DNA from: Ricinus communis
Taxonomy: Eukaryota; Streptophyta; Magnoliopsida; Malpighiales; Euphorbiaceae
Length of the DNA stretch: 64,000 nt
Assembly (NCBI RefSeq): GCF_019578655.1
Contig: NC_063259.1
Location: forward strand, 28,693,277 to 28,757,276
Direction: 5' to 3'
Made by a program: the position numbers and the translations under genes. The notes under the pieces are model-generated. The model worked only from the letters and a program-made list of their open reading frames with translations, ran no database searches and was not told where the DNA came from. Below, piece by piece: positions 50,749 through 64,000 of this stretch (position 1 is its first letter; every line of letters begins with the position of its first letter).

Positions 50749-53063
50749 CCTTCCAACAAGTAGAAGGAAGACTCACGAATTTAGAAAAAAAGAAAAAAGA
50801 AAAGAGAAGTTCTTGTTTTAATAATGCAAAAGTAGAGAAAATGTCTGTAAGAAATGCCGTAAAAAAGACAAAGAAAACGAAGATCAGATCACCATAATAT
50901 TGTAAAACATCAAGAGAAAAAAGCAAACAGACATGCACTGCCAAGAATCTATATTTTTTTATTTTTTTTGAAGAAAAAGAAAAAGAAAGAAACAAAAATA
51001 ATCGTTCTTAGGCATTATAAAAGCAGAAGAAAATCTTACAAAGAAACAAACTTGAAATGGGAAAAGAGTACCTGAAGCGAGAAGTAACTGTTGATTCTTC
51101 AAGGTTCGTTTTGTCTTCTTTCCGGCTGGAGGTATAAAGAAAAAAAAAAAGTCTGCTTTTTTAGGTATTAGTTAGAGTAGCAAAGAAGAGCATAATGGGT
51201 TTAAAAGAAAGAGAATACTGCCAGAGAAAACCGGCAGCGGCAGCGGCAGCAGCAAGGGCAAGAGAAAGGCGACGGTGAGCTTGTCTAGAAGCCTATGGGG
51301 TTATCAGTGTAGACTTGCCGTGTGTCAGGAACCATTTTTCATCCCCAGTCTGCGTGGATAACCCCAACTTTCCAAGTGGCAGAGATTGTGGGGCCATTAC
51401 CACGATTAATTTAAAATTAACGGTTACTTACGTTGGGCTAAAGTTTAAAACCAATAAAGAGCAGAATGGTATGCTGATATTGGGTCAAGAGTAACTGGCC
51501 CAATTTAGCTCTGAACAACTTCCTTTTTATCATCGTCCATTCACTTCCTTCACTCTCTACTTTTTAATCTTTCCATACTTGAATACAATCCCACTTTTTT
51601 TCCTTTTTCTTTATAATATTATTTCTAAGAAAATAAAATTACAACTTCCAAAATAATTAATCTTCCCTGCTCAACACACAGAATAAGTATACTTTTATAT
51701 ATATATATATATATATTCTCTGGTGGGTTCTATCTTCTTTTACTTTATTTCTAATGAATCCAACTCAAATCTGAGAGTCTCATTGAGTGATATAGTCTAT
51801 TCATATTCGAATAAACAAAGGGATATTCTATCTATTGTTTGGATTTGGTTGACCATCAATGTCTATATCATCATTAGATTTCTATATCTCTCTCTCTCTA
51901 CGTTTGATAATTTGAGTTTAATATGTTTTTGCTTTTAACTTTTAATTTTTAAAATTGGTATTATCAGTTAGCCGCTAATGGTAACATTTCAGAACAGCAA
52001 TGCCTCTTCCTCATTCTTTCGATCAACGGTTAAATTGCATTCTGGTACTGTAAACACACTTCATAATGAATGATAACTGCTCCGTAGGATATATAAAATG
52101 CATTTCCTCAAATTTTATGATTATGATCACATGGATTATGCAAACTTAAAAGTTTTTTTTTAATGCATGAAAATTGCATCTAGTAATACAAATAAATTAC
52201 AAAAATAATTGGTGGGACAGTATGTAATAAATCACATGGACGGCCCATGAGCAGTGCAGTGCAGACATGCCACCACTAATACTGTATATATTCAAACAAA
52301 TTTTTATTTATTTATTTAATAATTTTATTTTTGGTTGAGATTTTAGTGAAAGTCAACTCCGCACATGAATCATTGCCGCTATTACAACTGTGTCAAGAGC
52401 GCAATGCATGGACATTCTGTTCTGTTTGTTCATGCCATGTTTTTCATCAGGTCAAGCAGGGTTCCTATTTTCTATTGATTATGTTTCTACATTAATAATT
52501 TTATAATTCCTGCTTAACTGCTGCTGCCGGTGACCAACTCCCAGGGAAACAATCGGTTTATAAGCTTTGATCATGTTATTAACAAGAGAAAAAACCCCAT
52601 TTACATGTCATGTTAGTATAGCAGGATGCTAAAAAAGAGTACAAAATGCACTTACATAAGTAACCCAATAATGGAGTGTCTCTCTGATGCATAAAATTAG
52701 AGATTGAATATCGACAGATCCTTCAATTTTTAAAACTTTTTTAAGTTGCAAAAATTAAGGCTTTAATCACGCAATAGACCCAAAAAAGAAAGAAGATTAA
52801 AAGTAAGGAAGGAGAAGAATTCAGTTAACTAAAGAAATTGAAGCATGATGAGGGTGAACATGTGTTAAAAAAGCACACTGGTTTAAATCATGGAAAGCCA
52901 AATGAGGGTTTGGACTGGATGTCAAAGCAGAATGCATGTGGAAAAATCCTATATCCCACATGAGAAAGATCCCCTACAATACTATTTGCTATAAACCTAC
53001 TAAGTTTTCTTTTAATACACAAAAGAAAAAAAATCACTAATCCAACTTCAACTTCCTAGTTAT
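50749..53063. other. SUVH copy B promoter and intergenic DNA
   Basis: Contains the leader of SUVH copy B, with a small CGGCAG repeat near 51230-51250, an (AT)n run at about 51696-51716, and otherwise AT-rich DNA with no recognised gene. Confidence 0.45.
51696..51716. repeat. (AT)n microsatellite, about 10 units
   Basis: A short perfect TA repeat between two unrelated AT-rich stretches. Confidence 0.85.
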
Positions 53064-54608
53064 CTACACAGCAAGTTGCTTTTGATGGGTGGACTCATCT
53101 TCACTGAAACAGCAATGGATTTTTAATGCCCTTGCCATATTTAGAGGAGGTTCTACTAATTGATGTTGAGAAGATTGCACCAACATTTCTCTTTGGAGGT
53201 AAGAGCAGTAAGTGTGGAAGGTGTTTGGTGTCACATTTAATTGGAAGCCTAAACCAAACAAGAAATCCACTTCAAGAATATTCATCTCTGATGTGCTGAT
53301 CCCACCGACTTTTGCATAGTAGGCATTGTTGTAATATCTGGAAAACAAGAAGAAAAAAAAAAAACCAAAACCAGAAAACACAATTACCAGCTAAATTCAA
53401 AATCATTAGACCCTAGATGATGTTAATTTATGGTTAAGCAAGTTAGCATATGAAGTCTAATCAGTTGCCACTGAAAAGATTGACAGACGAAAACCCACTA
53501 CCATGATTGTACAGGATTGCAAAGTTGGCCTCTGTGTGTACCCTGTGGCAATCAATATGCAGAGCCATCCAAGTAGGGTAGGATGTTTTCAATGACCAAA
53601 AAGAGAAGGTGGTGAAATTTTTTTAAGAAAATTGATTGAGCTGTCACCCTATTGACTCTCTCTATAATGATAACGACACATTCTTGCAATTTGATCTAAA
53701 TTGATAGAATTTACAGGCACTGTCTAGATACACGCATACAATGACACCACAAACTTTGGCGTTGCTGTCCAATAAAAGACGGGGGTTTTTCACATGGTTG
53801 TCTTCTTTTAGTTGGCCCTAGCTGTTTTAAACCGCTGCTACGCTTCAGCTTATGCTTTTCTAATTTAGTTAATTACTAAGATCATTTAGCCGAATTGCCT
53901 CTTTTCTTCTTTTACTACAATTTCTGAATTAAATTCTGGGGACAGAAGTCAGATCATAACAAATTGCTTCCTTACAAAATAAACATAAAATAGAAACTTA
54001 CGATGACTAGGGAATTCGTTAAACCTCATTTTTAATCGTAGATAAGACATCAGTGATTAAGAACGTGCAGAGCTTATCATGGAGTCAGTGATTAAGAAAG
54101 ATTGGTGCATACTGCATGTTATCAAGAAACAACCCCAATTTATATGTTGAGCAGAAAGAAACGGAGATTATCGAATTTTGAGACCCAGAAGATCCCATAA
54201 AGGAAAGTGACGAAAGAACTTAAAAACAAGAAGAAAGAAAAAAGGTGAGTTTTGAAGGTAATTAACTTACATGTCATCCATGAACTTTGCTGAAACCAAG
54301 ACACTGGTAATGAGCAGCCTATGAACATTGAAAGAATTGATAGGAAAAGAAGGTTGTCTCTGGGCAAACCGATCAAGGTAAACATAGGCAATGACAAAGC
54401 AAGAAGGACTGCAATTGGCATACTTGAAGATTCTTTCAAGATAACTCTGTACCGATATGCTAGGCCTTGTTAGGCCATGAAAGACAGAGATCCTTTGAGG
54501 GTGTAGCTGATGGCTAAGATCGTTCGATTCTGCTACTCTTTGGAGAAGAGAAGAGAGAAAGGTTACGACCTTAGGCATCACTACTACTGTAGCCTCTAAA
54601 TCTGCCAT
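53064..54608 (-). CDS. CYCU4: U-type (P-type) cyclin, CYCU4-like, 2 exons, 203 aa
   Basis: Exons on the minus strand: 54608-54271 and 53337-53064, joined across ATGGATGACAT|ATATTAC to read [16 protein letters not shown]. The cyclin box is complete: [60 protein letters not shown] and the exon 2 half with [13 protein letters not shown]. The C-terminus HQKQLAV and the length match the plant CYCU4 (CYCP4) group, which pair with CDKA-type kinases and have been linked to phosphate and hormone-dependent division (family knowledge). The intron is about 930 bp and GT-AG. Confidence 0.94.
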
Positions 54609-55419
54609 TATAGTTTAGATTTGAGTTTTGATTTTCTTGGGTTTAAAGATGTTTCTGTGTTTGTATAGCGTGTGAGATAGGCTTTGCTTTTTCTATTGTG
54701 TTCTGTTTATATGAATAAGAATGGCTTTGTTAAGGAAAGTTGGCCGTTAATAAAGGGATCTCATTTACAGTTACCTTCCCAGCTTCTTAAACATCATAAA
54801 GCCAGATATATTTTTATAGTTGAAGTTGGAAATTTTCTTCTTTATTTAATTGTTATTTTCTGCTCTTTACAAAATTTAATAATTATTAGGTGGCTTCCGG
54901 ATCACATGTAAATCACTGTTTTGAACGCATTTAAATTTTTATATTAAAAAAAATTATCTCAAAAATTTCAATACATAACTGTATTAAAAATTTAAAAATA
55001 GTATCTTATCAACTGTAAAAATTCTATCCTGACCCATTACAATAAATATTTATAAGCTAAAAAAATCACCTCATGAATAACAAAAATCAAGTTGAAAACT
55101 ACCCCATGAAGGATAAAAATGAAGAACAGTCACCTATTATTTGGAGGAACTGTTGTTTTGTTATTATTATTATTATATTTTTAGAAAAGGTAAAAAAAAT
55201 AATGCAGTACTTTACGGTTACACCTTCTCTTTTGGCGTCAAAATCAATAAATCATGATAAGAAATTGTTGCAACAGATTGGATTCAACAACTGATGACAT
55301 GAAAGCTGGGACTTTAAGTTTTATAGTAATCAGGGAAATTTTGGGTATTAACGAGTGTGTCTAACCTGCTAATATCATGTCTTATAATATTGTTTAAAAA
55401 CTCTGTTTTTTCTTTTTTT

Positions 55420-55515
55420 ATCTTTTAATGGTGGGCAGAGTTGGCAGGAATAGGAATATCACGACACTTATGCCCCCACAGTGTTTTTTTTTTTAATCTT
55501 TTAATGGTGGGCAGA
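55420..55515. repeat. Tandem duplication, 76-bp period
   Basis: The 20-bp sequence ATCTTTTAATGGTGGGCAGA occurs at 55420-55439 and again at 55496-55515, each preceded by a T-rich run, so the repeated unit is about 76 bp with a diverged middle. Confidence 0.75.
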
Positions 55516-58189
55516 CTGAAAATCTAACTCTTGTAGCCATATTTATGCAAGATACGTTAATGGGTTTTTGCATGTTTCATCAAATGGGTCGGATAATGGG
55601 AGAGGGAAAAGATTAACCAGAATAATGATCGATTGCCAATTAACTGTGATCAGAGAATTATCACCGCCACCGTGAGATAGGGTTTATTACTAATTACCCA
55701 AAAGTGGAAGTTGGTGTGAATAAGATGGGTGACTTATCTTCTAAAAGAAGAAAAGTTAGTAGTCTCTGGGAATGAAAAATTGTCTGATATAAAGCAACAG
55801 ATGTTACGTGACCACCATGGCTATGATCTTATTAAGTGACTCGATCTGTATTGGTAACATTCTGTCACAAAGTAAGAACATCATAGGTTAATTAGTGTTT
55901 CTGTATATATAAAACATGGAATTAAATAGACATGCATCTTCTAGTACAGATCTTACCCACTTTAGGACTCTCATCATTACCTGTCTGTCACTCTAAGACA
56001 AAGTGTCATGGCTAACTTAGTAATACATCTTCTATGATCAATAATTTTGAGATTCTCTTTTCCAAAAGAAAAAAAAAAAAAAGAAATGATCATATAAAAG
56101 TTAATTTTGCATGTATCAGAAATAGATCCATTTGTAAACTTTATTATCTATCCATTCCCAGAATTTCTATTAAACATATTGGCCAAGTAAACCATTTATT
56201 ACTTAAATTCCAAAAAGAAAAAGAATAATCCTGGAAATAATTCGAGAACATGAATGTTAATTTCTGTATGAGAATTGGTTCTTGTCCTATACGCAAGCGA
56301 AAATCACATGCATTAATGGACTGTGCATTGAGGATTTGAGCTGTGATTATGCAAATAATGACAACGTTAATAATAAAAATGGAAATGTACCCAACAAACA
56401 AACGTTGAGATCTGACCTAGCTAGATCCATTTCCTATATATATTCATGCTGTAATTATTTCATTTCTTTTGGGAACCCATTGGTATAGTCTGAAGCAAGA
56501 CTACAGTGGCCCTTTTATTTTGGATTCGAAATGAGTTGGCTTGCATTGCATTGAATTGAATATAAAGAGTGCAACCATCACCAGAATGCCAGCTTTTCAT
56601 GACTAATAAATCCGACCATACCCCTATTCATTACCACTCGACATTCGTGTGCTTATTCATAATTTTCTTTTATGGTGTATATATGACTCTTAAGTCATTG
56701 TTTGTACTTTTGTTTTTCTTGGGTTGTATATGAGTATGGCTTTCTTGTTGACAGCTTGTATTCCTTGCAGAATTTGCAATCCAAGTTACCCTTTCACACC
56801 AAAAATAAAAAAAATAAACACAACCATTTTTATTCTGTACCTTAAAAAACCAGCTGTATGTAAGGTCCCTTTGTTTGTCTTTTATTGGGATACATATACC
56901 TCTAAGCACGGACTAGGTTGTAGATCTTCAAAAGTAACCCTACCATTTACTGTTTCAATTATTAACTACTTTCGTAGTTCAATTAGAAGCAAAATACATA
57001 GATTTCCTACCAAGATAAAATTTATAACTTGTTCTCCTCTTGTCTAGCAGGCAAAAGATGATCTATTCGGATCTACATTAGAAATCCAACTACATTACGT
57101 TGTTATATATTTTCAAGGAATTGATTTCCTTCCTTTTTTTCATGGTACTATCCTCTTTCCGCCGAACTCCCTCTCCTCTCTGGCCATAGAGAATTGATCA
57201 TTACATTGTTGCAATGAATAAGAGGTATAAATTTTGTATACAAGTGCTGGACATTAATTTGAAATGGAGCTAGTGGTTGAGATGTCCAATTGTTCTTCCC
57301 AGTTTCAATTTCTGTACAAAAATCCAGTCTAACTAGTCAGTTAATCTAAGTCTGCTTCTCGTTTTTGCTCCAATTATTTAGAGGATAAGATGGACAAAGG
57401 GACATTTACCAACTCATACATAATTGTTTCCATGCACTCAAACTGATAATCAGTCAACTGATTACTACAACTTCCATTAACAACCCAATAATTTAATTAG
57501 CAACTTTATGATTAACATTCTCAACTTGCAATCTATACTGCTTTGATTTAATTAATTGTCCTAAGATTAGAAAAAAGAAAGTAAAATCGTTATCAGCATT
57601 GCAAGATTAATGTTTTAAAATGCTTTATTTGGTTTATGTTAGGATTAAACAGGTTAACCGCCAAGCCAATAATTGCTGCATTTCTCGGTTTCTTGTTAGA
57701 CCAGGCAAGAAACCACAGCTAACAGCTGCGACTTGCAATACATATATTTTTGGAAGAGAAACAAGAAAGCACATAATTAATCAAGAGCAAATAGTACATA
57801 TTAAGTAAATAGAAAGGGAGCAAGTTAATTAGAAAAGTCAATCGGCTGATGAAGGCACTAAAAAAGTAAGGTGCAAACATGCTGGCAAGCCACAGCTCAT
57901 GCTGCGCCTTGTCGGTGCCGGCAGAGATTAATTACCTAAAAATTATTTTATCTATATATAATTGCTGCTGTAGCCTGCTAATTATATTTATGCTCCTATT
58001 GCATTGGAGAATCGCGGCAAGCAGATTTGAAGACAGATTTATTATATTGTTTAATTATCATGCGTTGTTATTACACAAAACTTATGGCCTGTACTTTTGA
58101 CTTGACTCGTGACATGCACGTTTGTAAAGGTGTGCAATGCATGTTGCGTACTATGTCGTGTTCAATGGATTTTTGTGGATCATAGGTGT

Positions 58190-58192
<3 letters not shown>

Positions 58193-58252
<60 letters not shown>
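58193..58252. repeat. (AT)30 microsatellite
   Basis: Thirty perfect AT units. Frames crossing it (runs of Tyr-Ile) are artefacts of the repeat. Confidence 0.95.
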
Positions 58253-58254
<2 letters not shown>

Positions 58255-59081
58255 ATTATGTGTTGCAAAAGAAATTGCGTTAATAATCGAAGGAAAAGAG
58301 TTCAGACATGTACGAAAATCATCTCCCCACGGAGCTAAAATGAATGGAAAAGGGCACATTTATGACACTGGTGATGTGTGGTTCTCATGCCAGATCTAAG
58401 CAACATTTTCTTGACTTTTATGTTATAATTACCTTACATATTTTTGAAGTTGTAGGAAATGAAGCAAGTTTGAGTTACCATTTTATGAATTAATTGAAGG
58501 CATTTTGATCCTTCATTTTCCCAATCCATATCTTAATTGACTCTGCTTTCTAAATATCTCGTGAAGAATTTAGTACTTGTGGTTGGCTTAGCAGCTCTCA
58601 TTCCACAAAATGAGGACTTATGCCTGAACGACACTTCGTTTTAAGTCCCACTGTCTGCTTTTATATTTTGTTATGGTATGGATCATCATTCTTAGGTAAC
58701 AATTTTGCGCTTTTAGAGCACCCAAATGATTATTAGTCCATGTCCGGTGTTGTCTACGACGCCTTTTGTTTAAGCGAAACGACAGACATCTTGAATAAGA
58801 AGAGCGAATTAACTGTAAAAGTACAAATTCAAAGACGACATCCAAAATGCTGATTTTGCTCAAGGGCCGACATCGTCTCTTTAATATTTATCGCTTCTAT
58901 GAAACAATAACACCATTCAAGACGGGAAAAATTCTTTGTGTTTTGGACTCAAGATTACGGCACTTGCATAAAAAAAATTACAGACGTAAAGGAGATTTGT
59001 GAGTAGCGTAGTGTGTAGCAGTATCAATAGCAGCAGTGTTCGGTCGACTGAAATCGTAAGATCGAACGGAAGAGAAGAAAG

Positions 59082-59915
59082 ATGGAGCAGAGCTTCATCA
59101 TGATCAAACCTCATGGCGTCCAGAGAGGCTTCCTCTCTTCACTCGCTCTACTCACTATTACATATATAGCTGAATTAGTCTATTTCATCAAGGACAATTA
59201 GTGAAATTTCATCACTATTCCGTATATGCTGATAAACCATATGAAGAAAGAATGGAAGACATTACGAACTGTAGTGGAAATATGCACTCAAGATGTGATT
59301 TTTATGGCATATGCAGTTTTGGGTTGGTAACTTGGTAACCGATGAATGTTGATTTATTTTTCTTTGGTTTTATTTAGGGTAGGGGAGATCATTAGCAGAT
59401 CGAGAGAAAGGGTTTCTCTTTGAAAGGTAATTCAATTTTGAATGATAGCGAAAAGATTGTCGGTGCTACTAAACCCTCTGAGTCAGCTCCTGGCACCATC
59501 CCTGGTGATTTTGCAGTTGACGTTGAAAGGTACTCTACTCAATGCACTTTGTATTTTTTGGCTCAGTGGATTGGTTTCTTTCGCATATGTCGTGTTTAAT
59601 CTGACTGTTCTTATAAAGAATCTAATTTACGACTCCAGATGATGTTTGGTATGTACAATTTTCTTAGTTGTTCCTCTTCCTGTAGAAAAACTGAAGTATT
59701 CCTTTTTTCTTTAATAGTCTTCTTGCTGATTGATACTTATGGTAACATTCAATTGCTATGTAACTGAACATATATGCTATTTTACTTTATAATTTTGCAG
59801 GAGTATCACTCATGGAAGTGATTCGGTTGAGAATGCTAGGAAAGGGAAAGCATTGTGGTTTCCTGCTGGTACTGTGAACTGGCAGAGCAGCCTCCGTTCC
59901 TGGATATATGAGTGA
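59082..59915 (+). pseudogene. Nucleoside diphosphate kinase pseudogene, non-processed
   Basis: Parts of a cytosolic-type NDP kinase lie in order on the plus strand. First is the N-terminus MEQSFIMIKPHGVQRGF (59082-59132), with the conserved KPDG changed to KPHG. Then come GEIISRSREKGF (about 59381-59415), IVGATKPSESAPGT with GDFAVDVE (about 59458-59530), and the last exon (about 59802-59915) with [27 protein letters not shown] and WIYE then stop. The last intron still has its GT and AG borders, so it decayed from an intron-bearing copy. The central third of the enzyme is missing and frames are broken. The His of THGSD, the phosphate-carrying residue in the family, is still present. Confidence 0.85.
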
Positions 59916-60265
59916 GCCGTGGATTGCTGTTGCATGTCGCAGTGAAGAGCCACCATAATATACTGATCCTCTGTCTAAGAAAAGATAAAGGATGTCAACA
60001 CCCGCCCTTTAACAATGTTCATATCACATCCAAGGAGCCTAATTTACATATAAAACCTTATTTCATATATACCAACTGATCTGCCCAAGTAATATCCTTT
60101 AACCAGATAGCAAAACGCACACACCTTACAAATAATAGAATATTACATGTCCTGTAAACTGACATGTTTACTCTGGCATAATATATAAAAACTTATGCAT
60201 GTGGATATACATAACTATAGTCCCTAAACAAGAATGCCAATTTGCCAGTCTTAGTGACAGGCTAC
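59916..60265. other. Spacer and MSRA 3' UTR
   Basis: Non-coding; likely includes the 3' UTR of the methionine sulfoxide reductase gene on the minus strand. Confidence 0.5.
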
Positions 60266-62572
<2,307 letters not shown>

Positions 62573-63353
62573 GTTTGCGCGTGTTGATGACTTAATGTGC
62601 TACGTGTGTTTGTCAGGGAAGCTGTTTAGATTTTGCATTTCCATTTTTCTTTATTTGTTATTCAAATTCAATATCTGCCAATTTTAGGTTTGATCTAATT
62701 AGTGATTGAAATTGATGCCATAAAATTTTTAATATTTGTGGCTAATAAAATTAATTTAACGAGTTAAGATTATCTTGACTGTATTATTTTTCATATTAAT
62801 AAATCAATGAGAGCAAGGTTTGCATAAAAGGTTTTATTCAGGAAGGAAAAGAAAAAAAAAGAATAAAGAATAAACCTTAGCTTTAGTGGAATTTGACTGC
62901 TGCATAAATAATGTTTCAGGTAATGTGTGTTTTCAAAATCATTAATCATTTCTATTAGAGGTTGAAAAGAAGTGATTGGGCAGAGCTTTTTCTTTTATTT
63001 TGTTTGATGTTTTGACTTATTCATTGCAGAAGTTGGTGAAAGTGAAAGGATATTAGTTCTAAACTTCTAAGGAACTCGGAGAAGAGCATTCATGCAATCG
63101 TGTGGCTCAGAATATGGAATGTGGCTGGAAGCCTTGCCACAGGTCACAGTAATTCTTTTTTTCTTTAGCTCTGAAGCCAACAAAACTGCTCATTTGGGCT
63201 TTCCAATCAAGAAAGATCTACTCCACAGTCAGCCTTGTGATTATTTATATCAATTGAAAAATAATCACAAACATATATGTATACTTATTCTTTTTAGAAA
63301 AAAAGAAAAGAAATTGACCTCATGATTGCAGACATTATAATCATAAAATTAAA
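62573..63353. other. MSRA promoter region and phytocyanin 3' flank
   Basis: Non-coding, AT-rich. No convincing TATA box or repeat was recognised. Confidence 0.45.
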
Positions 63354-63739
63354 TTATAAGCCCACGAACAATAATACGGCAACGGAAAGACCCAAAGAGG
63401 TTTGAAGAAGAGAATCCCTTCCGCTACGCATAATAAACCCAGCAGAAGTTGGAATAGGATTGTTGTTCTTGGAGGAAGGCTGAGGAAGAGTAGCCCCTGG
63501 CTGCGCTTGAGGTGCACCCACCGGAGAACTTGCTTGTGTGCCTTGTACATTAACCTGAAGTTTCATTCCTCCAAGACAATATAACTTGTTGCCAGAAATG
63601 AAATACCAAGCACCGGGTCTTGTCAATGTAACTGTCGTGTTCCCATTTGTATATGTTCTTATGACATTGGTCGTGTTGCAGCCATCGAATGCTTCTTTTG
63701 TCACCTCATTCACCACTTCCGACGATGTATATTGGAACA
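63354..63739 (-). CDS. Phytocyanin / early nodulin-like protein, last exon (partial)
   Basis: Only the final exon lies in the window; the acceptor TGTAG is at 63740-63744 and the first exon is beyond the right edge. The frame reads VFQYTSSEVVNEVTKEAFDG with CNTTNVIRTY, then TVTLTRPGAWYFISGNKLYCLGGMKLQV, the second half of a plastocyanin-like domain. A Pro/Ser/Ala-rich linker (arabinogalactan-like) and a hydrophobic tail (LLQTSLGLSVAVLLFVGL) follow, a typical GPI-anchor signal, so the protein should sit on the outer plasma membrane. In copper-binding phytocyanins the matching part reads CG..GHC; here the ligand Cys is Ser and the ligand His is Tyr, so copper binding is unlikely. The disulfide Cys is kept. 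Confidence 0.85.
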
Positions 63740-63744
63740 CTACA

Positions 63745-64000
63745 GGGCGGAAGGAAGAAAAGAGAATAAACTCTTAATTCCATATTTATTATATTTCATA
63801 TTTATTTTTAAAGAATTTTATTTTTATTTTTATATTTTTTATAATATGATAAAGACTTGCTTAAAAAGTGATATTTCATTTAATTTTTTTATATTTTTTA
63901 ACTTACAATTTGATAATAACAATTATTAATAAAAAAATAATTTATTATTTTATTCGCTCGTAATATAAAATTTCTAGAAATTCAACACTAAAATTCAAAA
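63745..64000. other. Intron of the phytocyanin gene
   Basis: AT-rich DNA between the acceptor at 63740 and the window edge, taken as intron because the upstream exon has not appeared. Confidence 0.6.

Larger units (their letters stand above)
54609..59081. other. Long intergenic region
   Basis: About 4.5 kb with no recognised gene. A TATA-like CATATAAA on the minus strand at 54706-54713 could serve the cyclin. Also present are a 76-bp tandem duplication near 55420-55515 and a long AT microsatellite at 58193-58252. Other frames of 60-107 codons lack recognisable domains. Confidence 0.45.

Noticed and set aside
58071..58399. Frames with long Tyr-Ile repeats
   Set aside because: They are translations of the (AT)30 microsatellite.

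Overview
The window is nuclear DNA of a flowering plant, almost certainly a eudicot. It is AT-rich, genes are cut by many short GT-AG introns, and the proteins are typical of plants (ORANGE, LIL3, SUVH, cyclin U4, phytocyanin). The species cannot be fixed from the sequence; gene content recalled from Arabidopsis fits a rosid, perhaps Malpighiales.

Left part (1-31.4 kb) is gene-dense. In order: glutamate dehydrogenase (+), the chlorophyll-metabolism protein LIL3 (+), a TMEM135/Tim17-like membrane protein (+), a BDA1-like ankyrin protein (+), the U6 snRNA phosphodiesterase USB1 (-), an SRS2/UvrD-type helicase of 29 exons (+) that shares a 270-bp divergent promoter with USB1, and ORANGE (-), the plastid carotenoid regulator. 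I rebuilt all these models by hand and every one keeps an open frame through all splice junctions. Two introns (LIL3, ankyrin gene) use GC-AG borders.

The middle part (32.0-33.9 kb) has no protein gene. It holds what I read as a polycistronic snoRNA gene: a telo-box/site II/TATA promoter followed by six C/D-box snoRNA-like units with terminal stems and antisense elements to 25S or 18S rRNA. Two families are duplicated. This is the most interesting unlabelled structure in the window. Just downstream lies a decayed LINE tail (zinc-knuckle plus RNase H remnants), then a long quiet stretch.

The right part (39-64 kb) is looser: a secreted glycine-rich protein (+), a 2.1-kb Lemi1/Emigrant-like pogo transposon with a broken transposase, two tandem intronless SUVH histone methyltransferases (-), a U4-type cyclin (-), an NDP-kinase pseudogene (+), a methionine sulfoxide reductase A (-) and the last exon of a phytocyanin (-) running off the right edge.

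The genes do not form one pathway. As a set they look like an ancestral neighbourhood that in Arabidopsis is split over several duplicated blocks: GDH / cyclin P4 / MSRA / cupredoxin; MSRA / cyclin / glycine-rich / ORANGE; TMEM135-like / ankyrin / USB1; and SRS2 / MSRA.
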